Assembly (NCBI GenBank): GCA_004352715.1
Contig: SCFE01000039.1
Coordinates: 1,448,231-1,512,230 of the forward strand
Source: Hofstenia miamia
Taxonomy: Eukaryota > Xenacoelomorpha > Acoela
DNA: 64,000 bases
Reading direction: 5' to 3'
Under the pieces are notes generated by a model. The model worked only from the letters and a program-made list of their open reading frames with translations, had not been told where the DNA came from and searched no databases. Below are positions 10,601-20,199 of the stretch, piece by piece. A program made the translations under genes and the position numbers. Positions within the stretch are counted from its first letter, which is position 1. Every line of letters begins with the position of its first letter.

Positions 10601-12719
10601 TGTTTACTATATCTTAAAACACAATATCTCTGTTTACAATTATGTTTGCTATGTCTCAAATCACAACTTTACTATATCTCAAATCTACCACGGGTTAATT
10701 TAACAGCTGAGTGAACAGCTAATAGTAATGTTTTTATTGGATCTTTAGTAATTTACAGGTACATAATAAAATCACGGGATTAATGCGCGCAAGTGCGTTG
10801 GACGATGTGATTAATGTGCAATGCATGTGCGCGCGGGCTGAGATCCTAACGGGCGGTCTGTGTTGAACAGCGGGGCCTGGCCGGAAAAGTCGGCGGTCCG
10901 CACATCAATATATGTCAATGCGAATTAACCGATCTGTTTTCTTATTATTTTAACCGGGATTGCGACTATGTTCGATTTTTCAGGGTTAACTGTAATATGT
11001 ATTGGATGCATTTGTTTTAATAATTAATTATTCTCTTCTATTAATATATAACATCACATACTTTTTTGAACTTGAATGTGTTCAAAATTAATGCTTTCGC
11101 TGAGATTTACTAAATACCGAATTCGTATCTAAGTGTCAAAATTCTTTTGATTACTTTACTTTAGCAGGAACATGAAATGGCTGAGGTGGGACATTATAAA
11201 GAGAGGGAAATTGGCGCCTATTAGAAATTGCATGAAGTAAGAAGCAAACTTGTCTACCTAGCCCTGAAAATCCTATATTTTTTCGGAAACCAGGTATCCA
11301 AAGTTTCCCCACAATTTTGTTTAAAGTGTTAAGTGGTTTTTATCAACTAAATTTTTAGCAAGCAACTATTCGCTGTGTAAAAAATATGAGATCCTTCAAA
11401 ATTTTTGCATTAGAGCATTCACGTTTAGTTTTCGTTTACAAGTGGCTTTTGAAACCGAACTGATTCCCTATTGTACGCATCAACAATTTGAAAGACAACT
11501 TTTTGAAATTTTTACAATGAAGTGGTTATTCAACATCGTTAATGACGTTTGAACAATATCATTTTAATTGAAAAGCTGCTAACTGTTCGAATGTTATGAA
11601 GATATTGCGGTAGCCATTTATTCAAAATCTCAATTGTTTTTCTCGGAAAATTGTTTCACTTTAAACTTAAATGGACTTTTTGGAACGTGGGCTGAGCTTA
11701 TCATATATCAACAGGGAGTTACTTTTTCATGAGTGTAATAGAGAATAGCGAAACCTTATCTTATTTGTAATTTGAAACATACATTATGATAAATCCATTT
11801 TATTTGCATATCTTTTAGGTTCTAATTGACGAATCTGATGACGAAAAATCTGAAGATACTACTACAGCTCCAGAGACTTTAGATGTCGATGACAACAGTA
11901 ATGGATTATTCTCTGGTCTACAGGCCGCTTTCGGCAAACCTGCTTCGACCCCTTCAAAATCAGGTTATATATGCTTATAATTAATGTACCCCTTTTTAAC
12001 TGCTTGAATAGTTTTCGCAATTCGTCGGAATTATTAAGCTTCAAGCCCATAATAAAATAAAAATTGCACATATTATTTTTTGTCTGATCAAATATTTTTC
12101 ATCATAGCTTTTTCATTTCTGAAAAATGGTTTACTAGTGGTTTTCTTTCAGTTGTCTTCTATATGATGTCTTTACAGCATAAACAATCTCTAGTCAACAG
12201 AAACTTCCGAATATTTGTTTCAGAAGCATATTTAATTAAGCAAGTTTAAGTTTCTCCTCCTTGCAAATTCAATTAAACCATTTTTAATCATTTTAGTAAT
12301 GTAGTGGTGAACTGTATTAATTTTTATCAATAATTTGTAGAATTGAGATTTATGAAGTGTGCGGTTTTTGAAAGTAAATACTGCTGACTTGCATATTTTT
12401 AGGAGGCAATGGGTTGAAACTACTCTCTTCCCAACTTGAAAACAAAGCGAAAACTTTACCTTCCACATCTCAGGCACAAAACACATCAGTAAAACTAAAC
12501 CATTCTTTCGCTGACGAAATTTTCGGTGTGGCTTCAGTTAAGCCAAAATCAGTATCAATGTCCAATAAGGTTGTTTCATCTTCGAAATTGAATCCTCCCT
12601 TGTCGTTCAGTAAAAATACTTCAGTTTCATCGGCTGCTCCAGCTAGCGATGCAGCATTGAAAAAACTAAAGCAGATGAAAAAGAAAGCAAACGATAAATT
12701 ACAGAGAAAGAAGTTTTAA
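4481..12719 (+). CDS. INTS12: Integrator complex subunit 12 (PHD-finger protein), six exons
   Basis: Exons: 4481-4606, 4667-4902, 5675-5837, 7353-7394, 11819-11963, 12403-12719; joined they give 342 codons plus TAA. Residues 1-42 match the INTS12 N-terminal helix, which in Drosophila IntS12 is known to contact IntS1. Residues 43-116 are acidic. Residues 117-167 form a C4HC3 PHD finger (C117, C120, C134, C137, H142, C145, C164, C167) including the family signature ECSDCHTLYHQNCHKP. An I-K-I-E sumoylation-type motif lies at 181-184. Residues 190-318 are Ser-rich and low in complexity. The Lys-rich tail (319-342) matches the end of human INTS12. Human INTS12 is 462 residues, so this copy is short mainly in the linker. 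The Integrator complex processes snRNA 3' ends and attenuates paused Pol II in the nucleus. All splice sites are GT-AG. Confidence 0.95.
4667..4902 (+). CDS. INTS12: INTS12 exon 2 (acidic region, first PHD zinc pair)
   Basis: Acceptor GTTTTTAG, donor GG|GTACAT, exit phase 2. It encodes an Asp/Glu-rich segment followed by LEKLAAEMGIDCAIC, parallel to the human residues just before the PHD finger. Its last two cysteines are the first zinc ligands. Confidence 0.92.
5675..5837 (+). CDS. INTS12: INTS12 exon 3 (PHD finger core)
   Basis: Acceptor TTGTTTTAG, donor AAG|GTTCGT, exit phase 0. It encodes six of the eight zinc ligands of the PHD finger. The segment TAGNRLLECSDCHTLYH is nearly superimposable on human INTS12. 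Confidence 0.97.
6283..6554 (-). pseudogene. Unidentified decayed coding piece inside INTS12 intron 3
   Basis: On the minus strand an ATG at 6554 opens 54 codons beginning MKTNAFRVALGSLLQTRSFT. A shift of frame near 6415 continues as HDLYKYDQWLLNLQPNLISF and then NENAVLEESLRFLKS before a stop at 6283. Both parts have protein-like composition and GC above the surroundings. The break and the stops say it is no longer a functional gene. I cannot identify the family; a retrocopy or a transposon protein are both possible. Confidence 0.35.
7069..7280. mobile_element. Tc1/mariner-type MITE, 212 bp, in INTS12 intron 3
   Basis: The left end CAGTCACTTTCAAAAGTATT and the reverse-complemented right end CAGTCACGTGCAAAAGTACG form terminal inverted repeats. 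A TA dinucleotide flanks each side (7067-7068 and 7281-7282). CAGT ends and TA duplications are diagnostic of Tc1/mariner transposition. The interior has no open frame. The insertion lies 70 bp upstream of INTS12 exon 4. Confidence 0.8.
7353..7394 (+). CDS. INTS12: INTS12 exon 4 (42 nt)
   Basis: This is a 14-codon exon, QEKPEIKIEDNDNT, bounded by GTTTTGTTTTAG and GTAAGT, phase 0 on both sides. Skipping it would keep the frame, so it could be alternatively spliced. It carries an I-K-x-E motif that fits the sumoylation consensus. Confidence 0.8.
8035..8691. mobile_element. hAT-like non-autonomous element with GC-rich ends
   Basis: GC-rich termini stand out in AT-rich DNA. The left GTAACCGGGCCGGGCC and the reverse-complemented right GTAACCGGGCATTG share GTAACCGGGC, preceded by AGAGTT and AGATTT. 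Further GGGCCCGGGCCTAGGCC motifs sit near the right end. Similar GGGCC-type subterminal repeats occur in the clear hAT MITE at 10509. I could not find a matching target duplication, so the exact ends are provisional. Confidence 0.5.
9487..9710. repeat. AT-rich inverted and direct short repeats
   Basis: The stretch is built from CGTTTTTCATTTTTCATTTT-type words and their complements GAAAAACGAAAATGAAAAAT. The pattern runs forward, inverted, forward, inverted, so the whole segment could fold on itself. It lies inside INTS12 intron 4. No coding potential is seen. Confidence 0.6.
10509..10910. mobile_element. hAT MITE, about 402 bp, with target duplication
   Basis: The 8-bp direct repeat ATGTCAAT lies at 10501-10508 and 10912-10919. 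The ends are inverted repeats: TAGTGGTGTGCGGGC on the left and TATTGATGTGCGGAC on the reverse-complemented right. Subterminal regions are GC-rich (GGCAGGCCCGATGCCCGCC on the left), while the middle is AT-rich and non-coding. It sits inside INTS12 intron 4. Confidence 0.75.
11819..11963 (+). CDS. INTS12: INTS12 exon 5
   Basis: Acceptor ATATCTTTTAG, donor TCAG|GTTATA, enters phase 0 and exits phase 1. It encodes an acidic stretch (VLIDESDDEKSED) followed by NGLFSGLQAAFGKPAS, in the linker between PHD finger and C-terminus. Confidence 0.85.
12403..12719 (+). CDS. INTS12: INTS12 exon 6 (C-terminus)
   Basis: Acceptor GCATATTTTTAG; the split Gly codon joins exon 5 in phase. It encodes a Ser/Thr-rich segment and ends with ALKKLKQMKKKANDKLQRKK then F and TAA, matching the KRLQMVKKKAAQKK tail of human INTS12. 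A variant polyadenylation signal ATTAAA lies at 12874-12879. Confidence 0.92.
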
Positions 12720-12879
12720 ATTTTTTAAAATGTTTTAAATTTGTTAATGTTTTTTCAACTTTTGTGTAAAATTATATATTTTAACCAGTTTAGAGGCCTA
12801 AATAATTCATCTCTTTTGCACTGTGTTTTATATTTTACATTTCAAGTACAATATGCATTCTATTTAACCCGAAATTAAA

Positions 12880-14690
12880 TTCATAATAGTTTATCCTTAA
12901 TTGTTTGCTGTCTAAGGAATTTTATCATTAGGGTACAGCATTCTATCCTTAGGAATTTAAAACTCTAAATGCTCAAAAATTTACGCAACCATTTTTGACT
13001 TTGCGCACGTTTTGCCGAAGAGTACTTGGGTAGTGGAAAAATTTGGAAGCAAAATAGTTGAAGCTAGTTGCTCCCATGGGCTTTAGACCTGATTGCTTGC
13101 ACATAGGAATTATGAGAATTTAAAACTTTTTTAAAAAATTGGAATTTTCATTGAAAATCATAAATGTTTGCAAGTACAACAATACACTATTCCACAACCG
13201 TATGTTTGAGCACTTTCACTAATAGTTGTGTTCATATCTCAGGATTTCCAAATTTCACAATAAGCTTGTAGAAAATTGTTTAAACATGTAGAGAAACAGT
13301 TTGTCCTTTATAAGAATAGACAGCTTAAGATTAGGCTGTTTATGCAAGATGTAGTGAAATTTTTGCAAAGTTCACTATATACTGGTTCATTTGTTTTGGG
13401 ATATCTAAAAGTTGTCCGATTGAAATTGCAATTTCTGCGTCATCAATATCTGCTATTATATATTCAACATTTAATATTTTGTCTATTTTTCTGAATCCTT
13501 AACGAAGCATTTCAATAATACACAATGCTAAGTATTCCAGATTTTTACATGTTTCTAATAAAAACTTGAAAATGCTCTATTCTTCACACAATTGTGATAA
13601 AAAACCTTATTTAATGCGAAGATGTATAAAAAATTTATATTTCCAAATGTTTAAAGGTAAGTGATTAAATATGATTAGATACTTGTTTGTTTTTATATGA
13701 TTTTTGTATTTCGAAAAATAAATTTAAATGAGTGTTCGTAATTGATGTATGTTGAATTAGTTTTACCGACATCATTGCATAGAAGTGTCTAAACTATTTA
13801 ATAATGCAACAATGTAACAATGACTTTTAAATTGTAGCTTAATTCACAAATAGTTTAAATATTTTGCAAAGATCATAAAGCATATTTAAAACTGACAATG
13901 ATCTTTAATTAAAGGATTAGAATTTCCAAATGAAATGCCAATAATGTTAAGGGCATTATTATAATTGATGCCTAGGAAAGCTTTATTAGTAAAGTACTAA
14001 TTTTACTTGTAATTTTTTTCAATCCCTTAAAAAATGTGCGGCAACAGAAATTCGTGCATTTATATACTTTGCAAATTTAAATATGCATTAATATTTACCA
14101 GAAGCCTTAAAATTTTGAAATCCTTTTTATATCAAGTCAATTATCAAATTTTGCCAACAGTATGTTCAATGCAAGCTTTCGATAATGTTCTGCTATTAAA
14201 TAATGTTACATGCAGGAACATGTAGAAATATTAATGACCTCATAATTAATAAATTATTAACTTTAGCTACTAGAAAAGGTTTATTCATAGATTGTTCAGC
14301 AATAGTGCAGTAATGCGTGTAGTATATAGCAATAAATTAAAACAACTTGTAAACACATGTCTGCATGCAAAAGTTGCTTGTTGATGAATTTAAAAAATTT
14401 TTTGATTAGAAATATTACATAGATAGCGCGATTGAAAAAACATTTTTTTTAGGTTTCAATAATTTTGCCTCAGCCAAAGTATATTACTTGTAGATTATCC
14501 TAGGATTTGAATTTTGCAATGTATAATTCATGTAGATATAAAAATGGATAAACGAAATGTTTTGTGTTCCCAATTGTATACATTTGTATATTTTAGCTTT
14601 AATCGCTATTCGCTGATTTAATTAGTAATTTGTGTATATTGTATTAATTCTCAAATTTATATTGATTATTATATCTTTTCAAAAATTATA
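12880..14690. other. Intergenic AT-rich DNA, nothing recognised
   Basis: Short open frames occur here but lack coding composition, splice context or similarity to any family I know. No inverted repeat or RNA gene is seen. Confidence 0.5.
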
Positions 14691-14694
14691 TATA

Positions 14695-16190
14695 AAGTGC
14701 ACACCAAAAATTTGTAGGCACCCTATTTTTTTACATTTTTCAGCCAATAGGAACGCGTTTTGGCTCAAACTAAGCCCAAAATGATAGAAAACCATAGTGC
14801 ATTACCTCTAGACAGTTTCAATTCAAACAAATAATTTTAAGGAGTACTTTCCATACAAATGTTTGAAAATGACACGTGTCATAAGTTTGTAGACACACAC
14901 ATTAGGCTTAAAAAACTCTAGTTTTTTCATATTTATAATGGTTCTTTTTTAAATATTATTTAATTTACCTAATATAAGTTCTTTCTCTAACTTGGGACGA
15001 ATGTTTTCGTATTGAATTTCGGACAAAATCATGAGTAGAAAGAAATCCCTTAGGGAATATGAAAAAGGACAAATCGAAGACTTAAAAACGCAATTGTGGA
15101 GTATCTGAGATCGCTAAAGAGCTGAATAGATCTAGAGAGGTAATATATAGGTATTTGTGATCCTGAAACGTATGGGAAAAAAAGGAAGACCTAAATTGTT
15201 AAACCCAAGAGATCGACGGTTACTTATACGCAAAGCTTGTAAGGGTAAAAAGTTGCATTATGAGCTTGGTTTATCATGCAGTGTACGCATCGCACAAAGG
15301 CAGTTACAGAATAGTGATTTTGTCTTATGAAAAACGAAACGGAAAACCAAAGCTCACCAAATGGCACAAGAATAACTGCCTAAACTGGGCAGAAGAAATG
15401 TTTGACTTTGGTAGCCAAAATTGGGTAAAAATGATTTTCACGGATGGAAAAAAATTTAACTTAGACGGCCCTGATGGTCTACAATACTATTGGAAGGATC
15501 TACGTAAAGAAAAAGAAATATTCTCCAAGCGGCAATTCGGAGGTGGTGGATTCCTGATTTGGGCTGGCTTTAGTTCAAAAGGAAAACGGAAATAGTCTTT
15601 GTAGAAGGCAAACAGAATTTAAGTAAGTACATTGATAGACTTTCTGAATCTCTGCTTCCGTTTGCGCATCTTCACCATGGCATAGAATTTGTTTTACAAC
15701 ATGATTTGGCAACAAGTCATAATTCTAATGAAACAAAGTCATGGATTTCGGAACAAAATATTGAATTAATAGAGTGGCCATCAAGGTCTCCGAACTTAAA
15801 ATGCAATTGAGAACCTCTGGGAATATCTAAGCCGTCAAGTTTATAAAGGAGGAAGGCAATTTGATAACGTGGAAGATTTAAAGAAAGGATTGCTAGCTGA
15901 GTGGAGCAAAATTGACCAGAAATATTTGATCACATTGGTAAAATCTATGAAATATCGCTGTTTAGCAGTTTTTAAAGCTAAAGGAGGAGAAACTACATAT
16001 TAAATGATTGGATTTTGATATTTAAATAACCAAAAATTTTACATTTAAATGACTTATTTTGTTTTGGAAATTGGAGTGTCTACATATTTTTGTCTCTATG
16101 ACAATAAATCTTTTGATTTTTCTAAAAAATAAATCTTTGAACTGAAACTGTCTAGATGTAATTCAAAATCGCTTTGACCAGCAATATACG
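14695..16190 (+). mobile_element. Tc1-like transposon, decayed, right end truncated
   Basis: The element encloses the transposase pseudogene. Left sequences TCTAGACAGTTTCAATTCAA and ATAAGTTTGTAGACAC are matched in inverted orientation on the right at 16140-16160 and 16074-16110. On the left an outer motif CACCAAAAATTTGTAGGCAC is followed 175 bp later by the related inner motif TAAGTTTGTAGACAC, an IR/DR arrangement known from Tc1-like elements. The outer right repeat was not found, so the right end appears lost. Confidence 0.65.
15031..16003 (+). pseudogene. Tc1-like DDE transposase pseudogene
   Basis: Translation starts MSRKKSLREYEKGQIEDLKT, an HTH-like N-terminus. It continues through several frameshifts and stops to the catalytic core. 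Visible core motifs are KMIFTDGKKFNLDG (first Asp), FGGGGFLIWAGFSS, VLQHDLATSH (second Asp) and, after a frameshift at about 15808, IENLWEYLSRQ (Glu/Asp region). The longest intact frame is 15260-15595. The reading ends KSMKYRCLAVFKAKGGE. In this family the protein cuts and pastes the element at TA; this copy cannot do so. Confidence 0.8.
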
Positions 16191-16199
16191 CTAAACCAT

Positions 16200-17120
16200 C
16201 AGATACCGGCTTTTAATTGTAATCCGTTATCCAATATCTTTCAAAGTATCCTTAAAGAATGAATCTTAGAACGTTCGATGTTGCAATCTCTTGACAACAT
16301 AAACCAAAACTTATCAAATTGAAAGCAGACCGAAGAAAAATCAATATCCCCGCAATTTTATTGAGAAATACTTGAAACCATCAAGGAAATAATTATGAAC
16401 AACAAAAAAATGAAATATTCATAAAATCTTGAACATATAATTGAAGTCGAATATCTTTTTCATAAATCAAATGTAAAGGATCAAATTCATAAAGAAAAAG
16501 TTAGATTCTTAATTAAATCAACTTAATGCAAGGCTTGGCCGAAAATCAATTAAAATATCCAATGCATCTAATGTTAAAATTAATGTTACACCCATGTATA
16601 TCAAAGATAACCCACTAAGATGTTGCAATTGTAGATTCATTTTTTCAGAACCAAGTTAATTTATATTTATTGTTTTAATTCTTCATAAGTGTTAATCACT
16701 TGATTTGTAAAAAAACAAAAGAATTAAATAAATATTATTATTATTAAAAAAATTTTCAAAGAATGATTGACCAAGTTGAAAGAAGTTATATTTATAAAAA
16801 TCCATTATTTCGAGAATTCAATTCGTCTTTCGTAGGGATCGTTCAACCACTGATGCTTACTTCTACGCTATTCAACAATAAAGACCTCGAAAAACTAACG
16901 TTGTCACTATTGCTTCTGTTTATTTATCATTTGATTCTATTGATGAATATATTCTTCGTAAAATAATATAAATTTGATAAAATGCTACTTACGTGATCCA
17001 TTTAAAAGAATTTCTGTATCAATCAATAACATCGATAATTATTCAACATAATGCCGCTTGTGTACTAGGGACTTTAGATAAACAAGAACGCATGGACGAA
17101 ATCTTTACTTTGTTGTAATT
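16200..17120. other. AT-rich intergenic DNA, nothing recognised
   Basis: No supported gene, repeat boundary or RNA gene is seen. An ATT-rich tract is at about 16733-16746. Confidence 0.5.
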
Positions 17121-17130
17121 TCTAAACAGG

Positions 17131-17429
17131 TTTATGTCGAAGGTGTTCTCATTGCGACTTTTTCAGGTTGTGCTAATCGACATTTGATCGCGGATAACAT
17201 TCAGTGGGTTTCTGATGAGAAAAGAAGTATAGAAGACATATTTGGCTAAAAAGGGGTTGCATATGTCGGTAGTTATTGTAGTAAATGATTGCCAATCACA
17301 TTCGTTTCTAGCCTGAAGATGCTGTGATTTTAAATCAAGTTTAAGATCGTTTTAATGTTGGCACTGTGGAATTAACTGATGAATTGGAAGTTGCCTCATA
17401 TATTCCTGTAGAAAACAAAGCTTCTTGAT
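17131..17429 (+). pseudogene. Unidentified decayed coding segment
   Basis: After an acceptor-like TTTCTAAACAG one frame reads VYVEGVLIATFSGCANRHLI and continues ADNIQWVSDEKRSIEDIFG before a stop. About 100 bp further another frame reads FNVGTVELTDELEVASYIPV followed by ENKAS and a stop. Composition is protein-like and richer in GC than the flanks. I do not recognise the family. Stops and frame breaks show it is not functional. Confidence 0.35.
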
Positions 17430-17989
17430 ATTGGTTTTAACATGCGCTTTTTTGAAACTCATTTGTTCATTATTTGATGTTTGTTATTAAACGTTGATTA
17501 ATAAATCTTTAATATTTTAAAAGAGGAAAAATCAATGATAATTTTTCTAACTAAAATGAAATATGCCAATGCCTACCACGCTGTACTCTTTTATTGGACG
17601 CTAGTGGCACAAACAAACTGTTTCTGGAATAGTGAAAAATGAAGCTTATGATAATTGTATACAGACATCAGTGGGTCGGTGTAGGAACGAGATTTTTTAA
17701 ATATTTAATTGATAAATTGCTTAAGATTTGAAAATATGTTTGTTTTGTAATAGAAATGTGCTCAATTTTTTATTTATGGCCGAAAAATATTACTTAGGGC
17801 TAAAATAGGCCTTAGCAATGAAAATATTAGAGTCGGCTCTTTCCTCTCTGGACACACACACGTAATAATAAAATATAATGCTGAATCGGAAAATTCGAAA
17901 CAATTTCAATAATAATTTTTTTAGTTTAATAAATAAATCCTACAGAAGCAGAATTCTGTGTTGTCTCCCTTTCAAAAAGATATGAGATC

Positions 17990-18176
17990 ACACATTTTCA
18001 TTTTTGAGGACCAAAATTACTCAAGTTGAATCCTTCAAATATGTTGGAGTAGCAATCGATAGCTAATTGAGCTATTCAAATCAAATACTCAGTTTTAGGC
18101 AAACTTACGATGGCTATAAAAATATTTCAAATTTCGCAAATACTAAAATCATACTCTGTAGTACTAAGTCATTATA
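17990..18176 (+). pseudogene. LINE reverse transcriptase fragment (C-terminal palm)
   Basis: The + strand reads ITQVESFKYVGVAIDS, then a stop, then LSYSNQI. This matches the V-x-x-F-K-Y-L-G-V-x-x-D motif at the end of the palm in non-LTR reverse transcriptases. It ends at the single N at 18177. Confidence 0.5.
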
Positions 18177-18620
18177 NAATTAATGCATAATTTGTTGATA
18201 ATCCTTTTATAAAACCAAATTGCTGTTTGTTTAAAAGTTTATTCTTTTCAATGTAGATCGTTAATTGTTGATATGAGTTTTTCAAAAATTTTGCTTATTC
18301 CTGAGAGAATAGATAATTCTCTGTTTTCTCATTATTGCCCTTTTTAAAAATGGGAATACCTTCAGCCATTATTAATTGTTTAGGGAAATAGGAATAGTAA
18401 ATATATTCATTGAAGAGATCACACTATGGTCTTGCTAGTACATATAGAGCGTCTTTTAAGAATCATAGAGGATAGTAACTTGGGCCTTTTGATTTACTTG
18501 TTTTTATCATTTTTGAGCATTTACAAAAATCATGAAGTGAAACATTTAAATTTAAAAGANTAAAAATATTTCAAATTTCGCAAATACTAAAATCATACTC
18601 TGTAGTACTAAGTCATTATA
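18117..18620. repeat. 60-bp overlap repeated on both sides of an N-bounded patch
   Basis: Bases 18117-18176 and 18561-18620 appear identical (60 bp). The segment between them (18178-18559) is bounded by a single N on each side. This is the pattern expected when a scaffolder inserts a patch although the flanks already overlap, so 18177-18620 may not be contiguous in the genome. Confidence 0.75.
18178..18559 (-). pseudogene. LINE reverse transcriptase fragment (fingers/palm)
   Basis: The minus strand reads, with frame breaks, EGIPIFKKGNNEKTENY, then LLSGISKIFEKLIS, then NKLLNKQQFGFIKGLST. These are the classic RT blocks I-P-I-F-K-K-G-x-x-x-x-x-x-N-Y-R-P-I-S-L-L-x-x-x-S-K-I-F-E-K and L-N-x-x-Q-F-G-F of CR1/Jockey-like elements. 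The piece is bounded by Ns and may be misplaced. Confidence 0.75.
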
Positions 18621-18675
18621 GATACTGTAATGTCTTAACGTGAGCGGTTTAGATTAACGAATGTTTTATTTAGGC

Positions 18676-19420
18676 GGCTAGAGCAAGGGTGGAAGAGGGC
18701 CCCTATTTCTTGGCCCAGCCCGCTCCACAGCACACGTATTTTCTTAAAACTTGACCCAGTTCGCAGCCTATGTAGTTTTCCAAAAATCGGCCCAACCCAC
18801 AACCCACATTTTTTCACCTTTCGCCCACATTCAGCCGCATTCTTTTAATAAATCAGCATGTTACTAAAGACTGGTATAACAAAGGAAAATAGAAAGTGTA
18901 GAAAAAAAACAAAATCTACTAATACAAAATTGCTATACAAAAATATCACATTGAAACTCCTTTAAGGACGACTAACATTTCAGTATTTTCTGGAGTCAAG
19001 CTACCACGTTTATCAGCAATAGAAAAGTGCCGTTCGCTTTTAGCCGAAGAAGCCGGCATAACCAATGTTTTTCAATCAACGACATTTAGTAGTGGGAAGA
19101 CGTGTTTGTTGTTTTTTCTAGAAAAAGAGAATTATCATATATATTGTCAACAAAGAGTTTACAATATCTGGAGAGTTCTTCTTCAATTGTCCGTTTCAGG
19201 ATTGCAACTGATTTAGGAGCAGGCGAATCAATTGCATCGTAAAAATTTGCAAGTGATACGGTTGAGGCAAGATTGCTTGGACATGTGCGACAGCCAAATA
19301 TACTGTTTTCTAACATTAATTACACAATTGTAGCCCGCAATTAATTTAATTTTGGTACGACCCGTCCGCAACCCGCTTCAAAATTTTTTTCGGCCCAGCC
19401 CACAGCCGACATAGACATGT
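18676..19420 (-). mobile_element. Decayed hAT transposon with hATC domain
   Basis: On the minus strand at 19061-18958 a frame reads VMPASSAKSERHFSIADKRG and continues SLTPENTEMLVVLKGV. This is the hATC dimerisation motif (A-S-S-A-x-S-E-R-x-F-S, L-x-P-x-x-x-x-x-L-x-x-L). Upstream, 19316-19086 is open and contains EEELSRYCKLFVDN, consistent with the region preceding hATC, but a stop separates the two. GC-rich ends (GGGCCCCTATTTCTTGGCCC near 18696; CGACCCGTCCGCAACCCGC near 19357) resemble the subterminal repeats of the other hAT elements here. Confidence 0.7.
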
Positions 19421-19779
19421 AAAAAATTCTGAGAGCGCAATGTTTTTAAGAAAATGTCGAGCTGAAAGGAGCCTTATTAAAAGATTTTATGTGCTGAACC
19501 GAACTTACTCAAAATTAAAACAAGCCGAGCTTAGAAATTTCGGCTAATTGACAAGTCTGACTAAACTATTCTAAGAAGTTTGAAAATCATATTTTTGTAT
19601 GATTCTTTTTTCCGAAATATTCTGCATACTTTAGTTTATAATGAGTTATTTGAAACCTCAAAAAATGAATTTTTAAAGAAATTTATCATTAATTTGTATA
19701 AATTACAAAATTAACCACTAACCAATTTTTCAATAACTGGGATAATTAAAAATTTCAAATGCGATGGGGTTTTATCTCT

Positions 19780-20190
19780 AATGGTTATATCAAGGTTTGC
19801 TATTTTTGAATGAAATAATGTAATCTATCAGCGTTTTATCAAATACTCTTCTTGTGAGAGACTGTTTTCACCATTTTTTAAATTAAATGCATTGAGGGAC
19901 CATTCTTTTCTATACTTAAACAGCAGCGCTCTGGCTTTATTTTCCGTTTTGTTTGTTCAATGAATTCAAAATAATATACATTTTCATTTTGTTCGAAGTA
20001 AGAAATTTTAATCAACTGTTTCGTGAAGGAATTTTTAATATATAAACCATTTTCAATCCATAACCTGGCCTCATTTTTTCCTATTAGAGTTTAAAAAATT
20101 ACATCCCCGATGTGAAAATCATCAAATTATCTATTCTCGGGAAGACTGCTGCTTAACCATGTTTCAGAAACTAGAAAATGATTTGTAATA
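19780..20190 (-). pseudogene. LINE apurinic endonuclease domain remnant
   Basis: The minus strand reads LVSETWLSSSLPENR, then after breaks ENGLYIKNSFTKQL. These match the S-E-T-W-L and L-Y-I-K-N segments of the AP-endonuclease domain in CR1/Jockey-like ORF2. Lower coordinates continue with endonuclease-like TLIDYI and then KLKYAEYFGKKN, a linker-like segment. With the RT piece at 18178-18559 this suggests one minus-strand LINE split by the hAT element. Confidence 0.6.
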
Positions 20191-20199
20191 CACTGTTCT

